Assembly: GCF_901933205.1 (NCBI RefSeq)
Contig: NC_044571.1
Location: 13,643,235 to 13,707,234, forward strand
DNA from: Camarhynchus parvulus
Taxonomy: Eukaryota > Chordata > Aves > Passeriformes > Thraupidae
DNA length: 64,000 nt
Direction: 5' to 3'
Shown here: positions 53,881 to 64,000 of the stretch, in pieces
Numbering within the stretch: the first letter of the stretch is position 1
How the letters are laid out: each line of letters opens with the position of its first letter
Notes under the pieces: model-generated
What the model saw: the letters and a program-made list of their open reading frames with translations, nothing else
Told to the model about the DNA's origin: nothing
The model's database searches: none
Made by a program: the position numbers and the translations under genes

Positions 53881-56800
53881 CTATGGAGAAACAAAAGCAA
53901 GGTTAGGTATCACTGGAGATACAGAGCAAGGTGATACTCTGGGAGTTCTACAGTTACAACTTCTGCACCCAACAAGTGTCACAGTTATCCCAGTGTTACA
54001 TGTCACAGCACTACTTTGAAAATACTTGAGCTGCGACTAGTAGCTCTAGTTATACTCAAAGTCCCAGTCAAAGTTAAAAGAAAATAATAGCATTGAAAAA
54101 TACTTCCCTTCTTTCCAGGGAGTGGTGTCTACACAGATGGCAAGAAAAAGAGTTTTGGTCAGAAACATTTTAGTGAGATTTGTCACTGACATAAAGCAGA
54201 CAGCTACTCCAACACGTCCCCTCCCCAGTGCACTTGGGCTCTGCCAGCACACTGACCTGTTCAGTGCCCTGGGCCACCTTTTTCCTCTGAGAAAGGCCAG
54301 ACAGTTTTCCTCCACACACACATGCAGAGGATCAAACCCATCAGAAGCAGAGGAGTCCACAACTCACTTGCTATATACAACAGGGTACAGTGATAGTGCC
54401 AAGCAAAAACCTACACAGCTATACACTCTGTTTAAACTCCCTGATGGAATTCAAGCACTGTCAACCATTAGCCCCCAAATAGCCTGGGCTGTCTCAAAAA
54501 ATGACAACAGGATCAATACAGTCTATTGCATCAAGAACTGCATAGAATAGAACATATTTACTAGTCAGGAGTTGGCCAATAGCCTTGTCATTTCTATTGT
54601 GGCAAAACTCAGAATCAAAAAGCACTAACCAAAATTATCTCTTATCACAGTTCTTGGAAGATTCACTACTTATGACAGATTAACAAAATGCAACAATCCA
54701 ACACAGGGACTGAAAAAAAAGCAAACTAACTAGTGTTAGTGCTAGATTACTATATATAATCTTGGAGTTTAGGATTTTATGTAACTGACTCAGGTAAAAC
54801 TGTCAAAGATAGCAAAAAAAATTTGAAAACAAGCTGAAGAGTGAAGAGAACCTGCTACAAACAACCTGCACTGCATTACTAGTTTAAAAAAGGGTGAAAT
54901 TCATACCTTCAAATAAATAACAGCATCTGAACCCACACCTTCCATTGAGTAGAGTTTAAGGTCACCTTGAAAGTACCTCGCGTACAGACGGGAAATTGGC
55001 AATCCATAGCCAAACCCAGCCTGCAAAAACAAGAGAACCAAAGTCAAAAGATGATGAAAAGTTAAAAAACGCAACAGATCTCTGCATTAATTTACAAAAG
55101 AGAGGATACCTAAATATCAGATTTGTATAAAATTATTTTTGAAGCTTTCCTTTATTTCTCAGCTTATACTCCAAGTGCCTTTTGAGCAAACTCCTTTTTT
55201 CCTGTGCATTAGTTTTTAGTACAAAAAGGGCTGAGTCCTTTGCAGGAAGTGCCTTGTCCATTTGCACTTTCTCAGAGGCAGGAAGGTGCAGCATACCAGA
55301 CATGCTGCCAGCAACCAGCAAAGCAAACCAATGCTCTGCACAGCTTCCTCACTGCGAGGACCATTGCTGACCATTGCATTCTTTCTTTGGAAAAAATCAG
55401 AGTTTTGACAACATATTTTTTCTCCCCCAAGCCTGCAATCATTCTCTCAAATGTCTCCAGACTTAAGAGACTACACAAGAGAGCCAGAGACAACTCTTGT
55501 CAACTTCATCTGGGTCACACTGTTAAGTGACTGCTGATGCCCCAGTGCCACAGAGATCAGCAGAATCCTGCAGAGGAACACACAGACTGACAGAAGGCAA
55601 ACGATCCTCTCTGTTTAACCAAAGATCAGGATTCCACAGCACTGAATGATCCCCTGAGGACTGAGATGGAGTACAGTCCACATAATTTTCAAAGCATAAT
55701 GGACTTGATGGGTTAAAAGTTTAGATTTTAAATTGACAAAACTAATACTCATAACCATGCCTGCAACAAGATCAATCACATGGCACCTCTTCCAACCTTC
55801 TCTTGTCAATAAAGTTGTAAAAAAACCCTCCAAGTGTCTCTCACTGGAGCCAGGGAGTAAGATTTTGCTCAACACATGACTCTTTCAGATGACTGGCTGT
55901 ATGCTCAGAACCACAGTGGCTGGTTATGCACCCAAATCCCATCTGAAATTTCCAGGACTATCCAGTGCAATAAAGGAACTGTTCCAAACACATAAGCATT
56001 TGGAAAAAAACCCCAAACATATACAAGGCAAGGTTGTATGGGTGGACTACAAAAAAATAGACATTTGAAGCTTTCAGAAGACCAATAAATTCATTCCACA
56101 ATAATACTTCTACAAAAGCAACCTAACAGAAAGTGATAAACATGCCCTGAATTTTATAAACAAAGGTCTAAAATGATACAAAAAAGAGAATGCTAAGAAG
56201 AAGGATTTGCAAGCATTATGTACAGCTAAAATGTGGTATCACTTTATAGGAAATCCCTTGAGGGAAAAGTGAACATTAAAGAACTTGTACTATAGTGTCC
56301 ATCACAAATTCTCTTGCTGTCATCTACTACAATATCTTTAGGCCATTTTCCCCTTGTTTTTACATAATTCTAAATTTAATATTAAATTGGTTTACAGTTG
56401 CTCATTTAGTTCTTCTGAGCAAAATAAGACACTGAAATGCCAAGTATGCCCTTTTCACACTGCTTGTCATAGCTATTAGTCTCCCTTAACAGAGTTAAAA
56501 CAGTTGTTTAGCTGCACTTCTCCCAACATCATGTTCTGAATTTCTCAAAGAGAAATTTCATCTCCCACTAGAGACACATGCATCACTTTCAAACGCCTGG
56601 CCTTGAAACTTCAGAGATTTCTTTCTTAACCTCTAAAAAATTGATTTGGCTGTCTTAGAAAGAACAAAAAAACTTAAAAGCTGACTTCCCCCTCTAGAGA
56701 CTGGACAATAAATACATTACAGAAATCATAAAGCACAGCAATCAAAAGGCAACCTGTGGACAGTCCATACCCCAAAGACCAACTCAAGTAAAGGGCAGTA

Positions 56801-59800
56801 TCAAACAACACTGAAAACACTTTATACTTGCCTCACTCCAGAACTACCCCTCCTTAAAAGCCAACTTCTGTTAGTCTCCTGTTCCTTTATGCTCTGTGCT
56901 AGCCAATAACATCATTATTTCATAGAGCCCTCTTTCACACATCTCCTGTCAGCTCTCTGTGCACTGCCTTTAGGGTGCTGTCCAAACCAGGTAACTCACA
57001 AGAATTACAGACAAGAGACCCCAGATGGATATCTTGTTAAATCCTGGCCTTGCCAAGGGTCTATTTTACAAAAGACAATTAACAAGAGGTGCTTACTACA
57101 TACATCTGTGCTTGACCTAGGGGACAGAACAGTCTGTGATAGCACACCTGCCTTGAGAAAGGAAAACTCCTTAGAGCAAATTTATCATTAAATGTTATGG
57201 TATGCATTAAACAAAAAGGAAGTTATTACATTTCTGTGTTACTAGCATCAACAGATTTTAATTAAAACTAATTTAAGCCACGTTTCTCCTACTATAAACA
57301 AATGCTGTCAGAGAGAGAACCATTAAATTCCTTAAGAAAACTTACTATCATTAAACATGACCATGTGTTTAATCTGTACTCTGTGCAGTGCACATGAACC
57401 TAAAACCCACTAGAATCTGAATGCTGCCATGGTAACAAGGTTTCTCAGCAGGATTTAAACAACATTTGCAATGACAGGGAGCAAAAATTTTCCCCAATCA
57501 AGAGAAGGATACCTCTCTTCCACTGCCCAATTCCATGAATGTTTCATAAACTAGACGGGGATCATATAACAACGTGAAAAAATGTTAGAACAGAAAAATA
57601 TGTCTGTTTACACTTCACCCCAGCTTAGCTTAGAATATTACCTAAATCAAGGATGACACACTACCAAACTTCTGCAGCACTCTAATTCTTTACTGGCTTG
57701 GTCTTTGTCACTAAAGAGACTCCTTCTGCATGGACATCAAAGAGGATTATGTGGAACCTTTCTGCTGAAGGATTTTTATTTCCAGACTGACATACAAAGC
57801 ACTGCATAATTGTTTTTAACTGGATCTGGGCCATAACACATAACATGTCAAACTTCACTGGTGAGTCCTTGTTAATGGCAAGATTTGGCACAGACTCAGA
57901 GTTTGACTTTTTTCTTTCTGCACACACATATAAATAACAGAGCTGAACAGCTTTTCTCAACTTTCAGTCTTGTGCAGGCATTGGTCAGACTCACAGGGCA
58001 AAAGCTGCCAGACTCACAAGAGAGGGGGATCCTTTGTAGGTTTGACTACAGTGACATAGACTGGGAAAGGATAATAAAGCCTGAAAATGGGATATAGAAG
58101 AATAGCAAAGATAAATGCCACAGAATCAAAGTAAGCAGTTTTGAAGATGAGGAAGTAAATATAGCAATGCATTGCTAAAGATGCACTGAAAAAAGGAAAA
58201 AAGAATTGTGTCAGTCCTAAGATGAACACATTTTACAATCAGAGCTACAAAGGAAGAGAGAGTTTAATAGTGAATACAACTGGTAATCAAGGTATAAGTT
58301 TATCCTGAGAACGAGTTTCAGGAAATCCTTGTAGACTGATAGGGTAAATTGCTGATCAAAAGTCAGAACAAAGGCAGATTATGCATCAAGAGAGATTCTA
58401 CCATTTGTGACAAAGAAAAAAGCTTATATTTGAATTAAGGCCTGTTGCCTCTCACATTTAAGAAGATTTTCTATGAAAAAGCAGAAGTTTGAAACATGAG
58501 ACTGAGATGTGCTGTAGAGGTAGGAGCTGTGAAGGATCAGGACCAAGTCAGTGCAGACACAGGACTGGGTTTCACACCTCCTACAGTGCAAAGGGGTAAA
58601 CCCAGTGCAATGCACTGCCATGCCACAATGGTACCCACTGTGGACCAAGGCAGCACCACAAAGACTTTCTGCTCATAAGCTCAGAGGAACTTTACTACCT
58701 CTGAGTCACTCTGAAGTGACTTTACCCTCAGTTTACTGTTAAATATTTTATATCCAAAATAGTCATGTGGACAAGAGGGAACAGCCCCAAGCTGTGCCAG
58801 GGATGTTCAGGCTGGACATCAGGAAGAATTTCTTCACTGAAAGGATTGTCAAGCATTGAAACTGGCTGGCCAGGGAGGTACTGGAGTCAGTCACCATCCC
58901 TGGAAGCATTAGGAAATAACTGGATATGGCACTTGGTGCTGTGGCTAAATTCACATGGTGGTGCTTGGTCAAAGGCTGGACTCAGTCCTGGGAGGTCATT
59001 TCCATTCTTAATGATCCTGTGATTCCATACTCTGCCCCATTATCCATCTGAAGGCACCTGAAGCACAGAAGTATCAGCAGGGGAGAAAAAAACCCAACTA
59101 CTTAGGAACATGCTAGATGAGAATGCTCCTGAGCAGGGAAAGGAAATTTCTTGAGAATCAACTTCTCAACAGGCTTAGAAATAAAGGATTGCATCAGCAG
59201 CAACAGACACCACAAGAGGCAAAATACAGTATCTGTATTAATGCACTTACTGAAACCAGTCAAGTGGAACAGTATACAATTTTTATCACAATGAGCCAAT
59301 ATGCAATTTAATAAAACAATTCAGAAATAGTATTTTAATATTTTTTTTAAATCATGCTTGCTAGAAGAATCTACACATTCACCACTGAAATAATTTCCCT
59401 GCCTAAAAGAAACTATGGGGAAGTATTTTTTTATTTGAAATATGGCCCTGATGCATCTGAGAAAGGAGTATCGCAGAAGATATTTCCAATTAAATAGGAA
59501 TATACCAAATACGTTCATACCACATGCAGGATTTGGAATGTTTTTTGATGTGTTTAAGTCCATAACTTTGACAAAAATGATCTTCAAGCTTCAGTATAAG
59601 CTTGTGCATTGCCAGAAGGTGCTTCTCAAGTGTTGAGCAGTGTGGCCCAGCTTTTTAATTCATTTATGATAGTAAACTTAGATTAAGAGTAATTTATACA
59701 TCAAAGAGGAGCTCATTAGGTCATTCACCTGCTCAGTAATATAGCACTAATGATCCTGCCCATTAACCTGTGAAAATACTGTGCTTGTGCAGATTTTTTA

Positions 59801-62129
59801 TGCTTGTTTCCAAGAATGTAATGTCAAGACAAAACAAAGTAATTTTCTGTTCCACAGACTAAGTGATGATAACAGAATTCATTTTCTCCTCTTCTACCTG
59901 GAAAGACTTGCTAATGATAAAGCATTTTCTCAATGGAAAACCTGATCCAGCAGATTGCAGTGAAGGAAAATGTAAAATCAGAGTATTGCAAAGGGACATT
60001 TAAATACATATTGCAATTGCTTACCAAAGGCACAGCCCTCGAGGGCTCCAGACTGGGCCTGGGTGCTGTTGAGTACATGTAGTTAAACAATCTGTCTATT
60101 TTTCTTAGAGGTACACCTCCACCTTTGTCACTTATCTAAGGAATGAAAATTGAAGAGTTTTAAACATTAGGTTCTGAAAAAAACCCACAAAACATCAAGA
60201 AGCATTATCTAAATTACTTTAGAAATCAACTAAAGGAGCAGTTAGGGACTTTGGGGCTGTCTGGTTTGGAGAAAAGTAGGCTGGGAGTGACCTTGCCATG
60301 GGTCAGCTTCCTGAGGATGGGAACTGGGAGGGATGTGCTGATCTCATCTCCCTGGATCCACCAATGGGACAGTGGGAACAGTTCAAAGTTGCAGCATCAG
60401 GGGAGGTTCAGAGCGGACATCAGGAAGCATTTCTGTATGGGGAGGGCAGTGAAAGAGCAGAACAGGTTTCCTGGAGAGATGGTCAATGGCCCAGGTCTGT
60501 CAGTGACCAAGATGCATTTGGACACTGCCCCTAACAAACATGCTTTGGCTACTGGCCAGCCCTGAAGTGGTCAGGCAGTTGGACAAGATGCTCCTTGTAA
60601 GGTCCTTCCCAACTGAAAATATTCTGTTCTAATGAACATGAAGCAGGCAATACAATAATGAATTTGCTTTTTCAAATTAAAAGTCATTCTACTCTAAACC
60701 TAGCAGGTTTGCAATGTGTATTGGTTTTTAGGCATTTACCTTAATAGATAGATCTTCTTTCCCCAAAGTGACTAAGGTTTTGATCGATGGATAGGCTTCT
60801 TTCTTACCTTCATGCAATTCCACTGTGGCTCTCATTGAATTCTGCAGATAAAAGAAAACACAGTCTCTTTGATTCTAACTTTAACATTCAAGATTTTTCT
60901 GACAGGTTAGAACTTGAATTTATTTTGTAGCACCCACTCTGTCCTACAGTTGTGTACAAGATAGAAAAGCCTGTATTTAACACAAATTCAATGAATTGCC
61001 CAGTTAAATTTTTATATTACAACTTATTATACATACCTTTTTATTTATTTGATATAGTCAGAAAAAAGAAGGCAAGACCTTTATTTTTTTTCCTGTGTGA
61101 AATCAAGTAAATATATCCACAGAATGAGAACATCCTTCACCTCCACCATCACCACACCAACAGTGACATTCACCACAGAAAGCTAGTTTTGATTTCCTCA
61201 GCCTGGGTCATGTGTAAGTCACCATCTGTCCATCTGACTTCATGTTAGCAGAGTTTCCACTGCCAGTCCCAGTCCTTACAGCTACAACTTACTGGCTTCA
61301 GCCTGTTTAATGACTTGGACCAAAAACATAGTCACATGTACTGTACAAATTCTCATCTGTTCAGCTCCAAAACGAGTGTTACAAATGGCAAAATGGGAGA
61401 AGAGTTCAATGAACATAGTTGACAAATTTCAGAAATCAAACCCCAAAAACCAGTACTTTGAAAAAGTTTCTCTCTGGCCAAATACAAGTTTTCTTCTCAA
61501 GTTCTGGTGTTCAGCTGCACCACCTAGAGACCTCCCCTCTTCTTTCAAATGATATAACAGCTCTCACATGCTCCATTTGCACTCTTGTTCCAATTATTCA
61601 GAAAACACAAAACCAGAACAAAGCATGTCATCTACACTATTCAAAGATACAGGGCCTCTTTTCACAATAAAGACACTGATCCTAACCTCAAATAGATTAG
61701 GATCACTGGTCCTAGTCCTCAAATATGCAATAAAGAAGCAAGCTCATAAAAACTGCAAGGTTATGAATATTCCATCACAGCAAACCCAGACTGTCATGAG
61801 TGTTCTAAGTTAATCAAAAAAGCTACAAAAGTACAACAGGAGTAGTGGAAAACCAGGCAGTTTTTAAGTACATAGGTGCATAAGAGAGGGCTTAAGTTTG
61901 GCTTTTAAAAAAGTGAAAAGTGTTTGAAACTTAAGAATAAGCTTAAGAAAGGAAAACTGAAATAATATTTAAGAGCTGTAACTGAAAGGAATCACAATTT
62001 CAACAGCAATAGGGTCACAACCCCCACCCAAATATTAACAAGTGCAACCTACCTTGAATAATTCAAATAACATATGAAACAAATGAGAAGGTACATAGAC
62101 TACTTGAATAGGCTTGTTTGGAGCTTTAG
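53737..62129 (-). CDS. PDK3: Pyruvate dehydrogenase kinase 3, C-terminal half (last five coding exons)
   Basis: CDS in the window is complement of 62053-62129, 60740-60841, 60025-60135, 54907-55020 and 53737-53880; the 5' exons lie beyond the right edge. PDK3 is a mitochondrial-matrix kinase that phosphorylates the E1-alpha subunit of the pyruvate dehydrogenase complex and shuts it off. The five exons give about 182 residues: the GHKL ATPase domain with N box ([12 protein letters not shown]), G1 box (DKGGG), G2 box (GFGYGLP), the following [10 protein letters not shown] segment, and the C-terminal ADDW motif. DASKYK near the end and linkage to PCYT1B favour PDK3 over PDK1 or PDK2. All junctions are GT-AG and in frame. 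No transit peptide or N-terminal helical domain is in view. Confidence 0.96.
53881..54906 (-). other. PDK3 last intron
   Basis: 1026 bp between the last two coding exons. It holds nothing else I recognise. Confidence 0.85.
54907..55020 (-). CDS. PDK3: PDK3 coding exon, G2 box (second from last)
   Basis: 114 nt, 38 codons, reading [20 protein letters not shown] and then [18 protein letters not shown]. It carries the G2 box (GFGYGLP) of the ATP site. The conserved Thr of GTDAVIYL in mammalian PDKs is Ser here. The acceptor is TTTTTGCAG and the donor AAGGTATGA. A 5.0 kb intron separates it from the preceding exon. Confidence 0.97.
55021..60024 (-). other. PDK3 5.0 kb intron
   Basis: AT-rich intron containing the CR1 3' tip at 58769-59028. 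No additional exon recognised. Confidence 0.85.
58769..59028 (+). mobile_element. CR1 LINE 3' end in PDK3 intron
   Basis: GTTCAGGCTGGACATCAGGA and the following text, then AATGATCCTGTGATTCCATA, is the CR1 3' end with its terminal repeat. It lies antisense to PDK3 inside the 5.0 kb intron. Only the 3' tip is present, about 260 bp. Confidence 0.85.
60025..60135 (-). CDS. PDK3: PDK3 coding exon, G1 box (third from last)
   Basis: 111 nt, 37 codons, opening [20 protein letters not shown] and ending [15 protein letters not shown] is the G1 (D-x-G-x-G) box, whose Asp binds the adenine. Human PDK3 has Leu at the x position; Lys here is closer to the Arg of PDK1 and PDK2. RAVPL also resembles PDK1. 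The region between G1 and G2 includes the ATP lid. The acceptor is CCTTAG and the donor TTGGTAAGC. Confidence 0.96.
60236..60633 (+). mobile_element. CR1 LINE 3' fragment in PDK3 intron
   Basis: A CR1 of about 400 bp. It starts in the GGGGCTGTCTGGTTTGGAG segment (usually GGGGCTGTTCAGCCTGGAG), runs through TTCAGAGCGGACATCAGGAA and ends GGTCCTTCCCAACTG..ATTCTGTTCTA. It is antisense to PDK3 and lies between the exons at 60025-60135 and 60740-60841, leaving about 100 bp each side, so this 604-bp intron is mostly transposon. Confidence 0.85.
60740..60841 (-). CDS. PDK3: PDK3 coding exon, N box (fourth from last)
   Basis: 102 nt, 34 codons, reading [20 protein letters not shown] and then [14 protein letters not shown]. 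The first Asn is the N-box residue that coordinates Mg-ATP in GHKL ATPases. The [11 protein letters not shown] stretch is the most variable part compared with human (YEDRKEGYPAV). The acceptor is TCTGCAG and the donor AAGGTAAAT, phase 0 on both sides. Confidence 0.96.
60842..62052 (-). other. PDK3 intron before the N-box exon
   Basis: 1211 bp with no repeat or exon recognised. Confidence 0.8.
62053..62129 (-). CDS. PDK3: PDK3 coding exon, N-box entry (fifth from last)
   Basis: 77 nt encoding, after the last two bases of a split Ala codon, [20 protein letters not shown] and then FELFK. The human protein has Asp where Asn follows AP. The acceptor is a long T run ending TTTAG; the donor is AAGGTAGGT, phase 0. 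The exon supplies the first half of the N box; the catalytic Asn starts the next exon. Confidence 0.95.
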
Positions 62130-64000
62130 CTAAAAAAAAAAAAAGAGACAAAAAGGTCAATTTTTCTTTAGCACAGTATTTTGTAGCATTGCTGTTTACC
62201 AGAATAACACAAACGATGTAGGCACAGACAAGTATGGAAGCATGTTCTAATTCTCCCAGTGCAAAATTAGTTCCATGAAGTAAAACCATAAATTTTAGTC
62301 ACTGCTATCACCTGAAAGAACACATGGTAATTATGATTTCAAATCCATCCAGTCAGCAGACTTTGTTTAGATACAAAACTTCACTAAGCAATGGTGGGTA
62401 TCCTACAGTAATGTACCCTAACCAAGAAAACATTCCTATTTAAGCGGGAAACTTTCACATGCTCACATACTATTTAAGCATATTTGCTGCACAGAAAGAT
62501 TCTTAAAGTAAAGAAAAACTCACTGTTTAAATATTCTAAAAATCAACTACATATTCTCCCTTCATTAAAACACACAAAATATAAGTATTCACAAAAAATT
62601 TTCAAATCTACTTCAAACAATATCTCAGCTTCCATATTCCAAGCCATCACTGAATTGTCTGTCCACTGCTGTCCCACTGTGAGTGCTCCAGCAGAGGGGT
62701 ATGGCTTGGCACAGGTCTGAGTGCCAGAGTGCTCACTGACTGATTGGGCAGGAAATACTACAGCTGCATTTAATACATTTCAGGACAGTTTTGGGGCTGA
62801 AGATGAAATCATCCCTGAACATTCAAGTATCTACTGGCATTAAATTATGCAGTTACAGAGAGTCAGACTGAGCAGCAGTTCAGACTGAAGAGAAGTCTCA
62901 AACTGTCTGCTTCATAAAGTCCAGGAAGATTTAAATATGCACAAAGAACAGGACTGGAGTCAACTTCATTCCTTTTGGCACTGAAGGCTGGTAACAATCC
63001 CAGTAATTATTTTAAGAAACATGGTAATGAAAACTCCTAGGAAAAGGAGAAGACCAAAACAATGCTCTGCAAGGCAACTTGATATTTTATTCTGTTACTT
63101 TTGTCTGTCCATACTCCCATTCCCTTACGCTTCACTGAAACCAAGGCAAACTGACTCACACTTGTTTGAGGCACAGAGAGAGAAAATGAGTCATTGTTGC
63201 TCTTGCAAGGTGATTTGCAAAGCTGCTTTCCTCATGTTGATAATAAGCTGATTTAAAGAAAACACGTAATTCTTTATTCACTTTTTTTTTTTTTTTAACT
63301 CCAGCAACTTACTTTCTCTACTGCTGGATCTTTTTACTTATGCCTTCAGATGAATTTTGCATTGATTGATTCCTCTGCTGCAACACTCAGTACTTTTATC
63401 TCTAGAATCACTCAGTTTAAAAGGGGAAGATTGGGTCCTTTGTTTTTGGGAGAGATGGGTGGCAATGCATCATTGCTGACAGCATCACCTTCTGCAGAGG
63501 AATATTTCTACACTACTCAGTGGTACTTTGAGCAACACACATTCCAAGTATCACACTCTCCCACTGAGTGTTACCTATTTCTGAGACTTTTGCATTCTTC
63601 TGCTGAAGTTTGGAGCCATCTTAGTCTTATGTTCGGCTGCTGTCCAAAATCTGGCAGAGGATCACTCAGGAATTTTTTTTTTTTTAATTAAAAAAAAATA
63701 AGCTCCCTTTTGTTACTAAAATAATGAACAAAAAGCAGTCAATATGCTGACACAGCCTGTCTCATCAGTTTGGTGTCATCCAATTATCATCTCTGCAATC
63801 AACTTGAAACAGATTTCCATGTGAGAAGTTTACGATAGGATTTAAAGCATAGACTACTTAATAAAAATTCCAATTTTGCCATCTTACACAGAAGGGCTCA
63901 CTACTGTGTTGAGAGTGCCAGTGGAATTCATGGATTTATAAGCATATTTTGGAATAAAACAAGTTTCAGCTGTGTTAGAAGATGAGAAGGCAGGCATGTT
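62130..64000 (-). other. PDK3 intron running off the right edge
   Basis: The exon that should encode the segment ending EEFNA was not found, so this intron is at least 1.87 kb. It contains poly-T runs (about 63283-63297 and 63671-63684) and no other feature. Confidence 0.7.

Noticed and set aside
62130..64000. Search for the preceding PDK3 exon (segment ending EEFNA)
   Set aside because: No matching minus-strand sequence with a donor was found; the exon must lie beyond 64000.

Overview
This is vertebrate nuclear DNA, almost certainly avian. It has AT-rich intergenic and intronic sequence, GT-AG introns, one strong CpG island, several CR1 LINE 3' fragments and one solo LTR of the bird ERVL type. 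There is no bacterial, phage, CRISPR or tRNA content. Real coding sequence comes to about 1.6 kb, split over 13 exons of two genes that point towards each other. Most longer open frames elsewhere are chance frames in GC-rich or repeat DNA.

Layout. Positions 1-10.6 kb are gene-poor: a TA-rich microsatellite, a solo LTR (about 1519-2009), two CR1 remnants (about 4824-4985 minus and 6770-7130 plus) and one unexplained protein-like open frame (8775-9047). From about 10.92 to 12.72 kb there is a CpG island, cut in two by a CR1 fragment (about 11205-11748). The island holds the promoter and first coding exon of PCYT1B (choline-phosphate cytidylyltransferase B). Its eight coding exons run on the plus strand to the stop at 40971-40973 and give a complete 362-residue protein. 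Intron 1 (12.2 kb) carries a longer CR1 (about 18205-19040). Positions 40974-53736 hold the PCYT1B 3' UTR, the convergent intergenic gap and probably the PDK3 3' UTR. On the minus strand, 62129 down to 53737 hold the last five coding exons of PDK3 (pyruvate dehydrogenase kinase 3, about 182 C-terminal residues). Two CR1 fragments lie in its introns. The 5' half of PDK3 lies beyond the right edge.

The order matches the mammalian Xp22.11 neighbourhood (PDK3 - PCYT1B - POLA1), so POLA1 is expected beyond the left edge; none of its exons was recognised here. PCYT1B makes CDP-choline, the rate-limiting step of phosphatidylcholine synthesis. PDK3 phosphorylates and switches off the mitochondrial pyruvate dehydrogenase complex. 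They are neighbours by ancestry, not members of one pathway.

I found no undescribed biological system. The points most worth a second look are the CR1 inside the PCYT1B promoter island, the RFX-like and octamer motifs there, the residue changes in the PDK3 ATP-binding boxes and its short C-terminus, the orphan open frame at 8.8-9.0 kb, and the both-strand-open element at 10.64-10.92 kb. Splice sites were assigned by eye from reading-frame continuity and similarity to remembered human proteins; no search was run.
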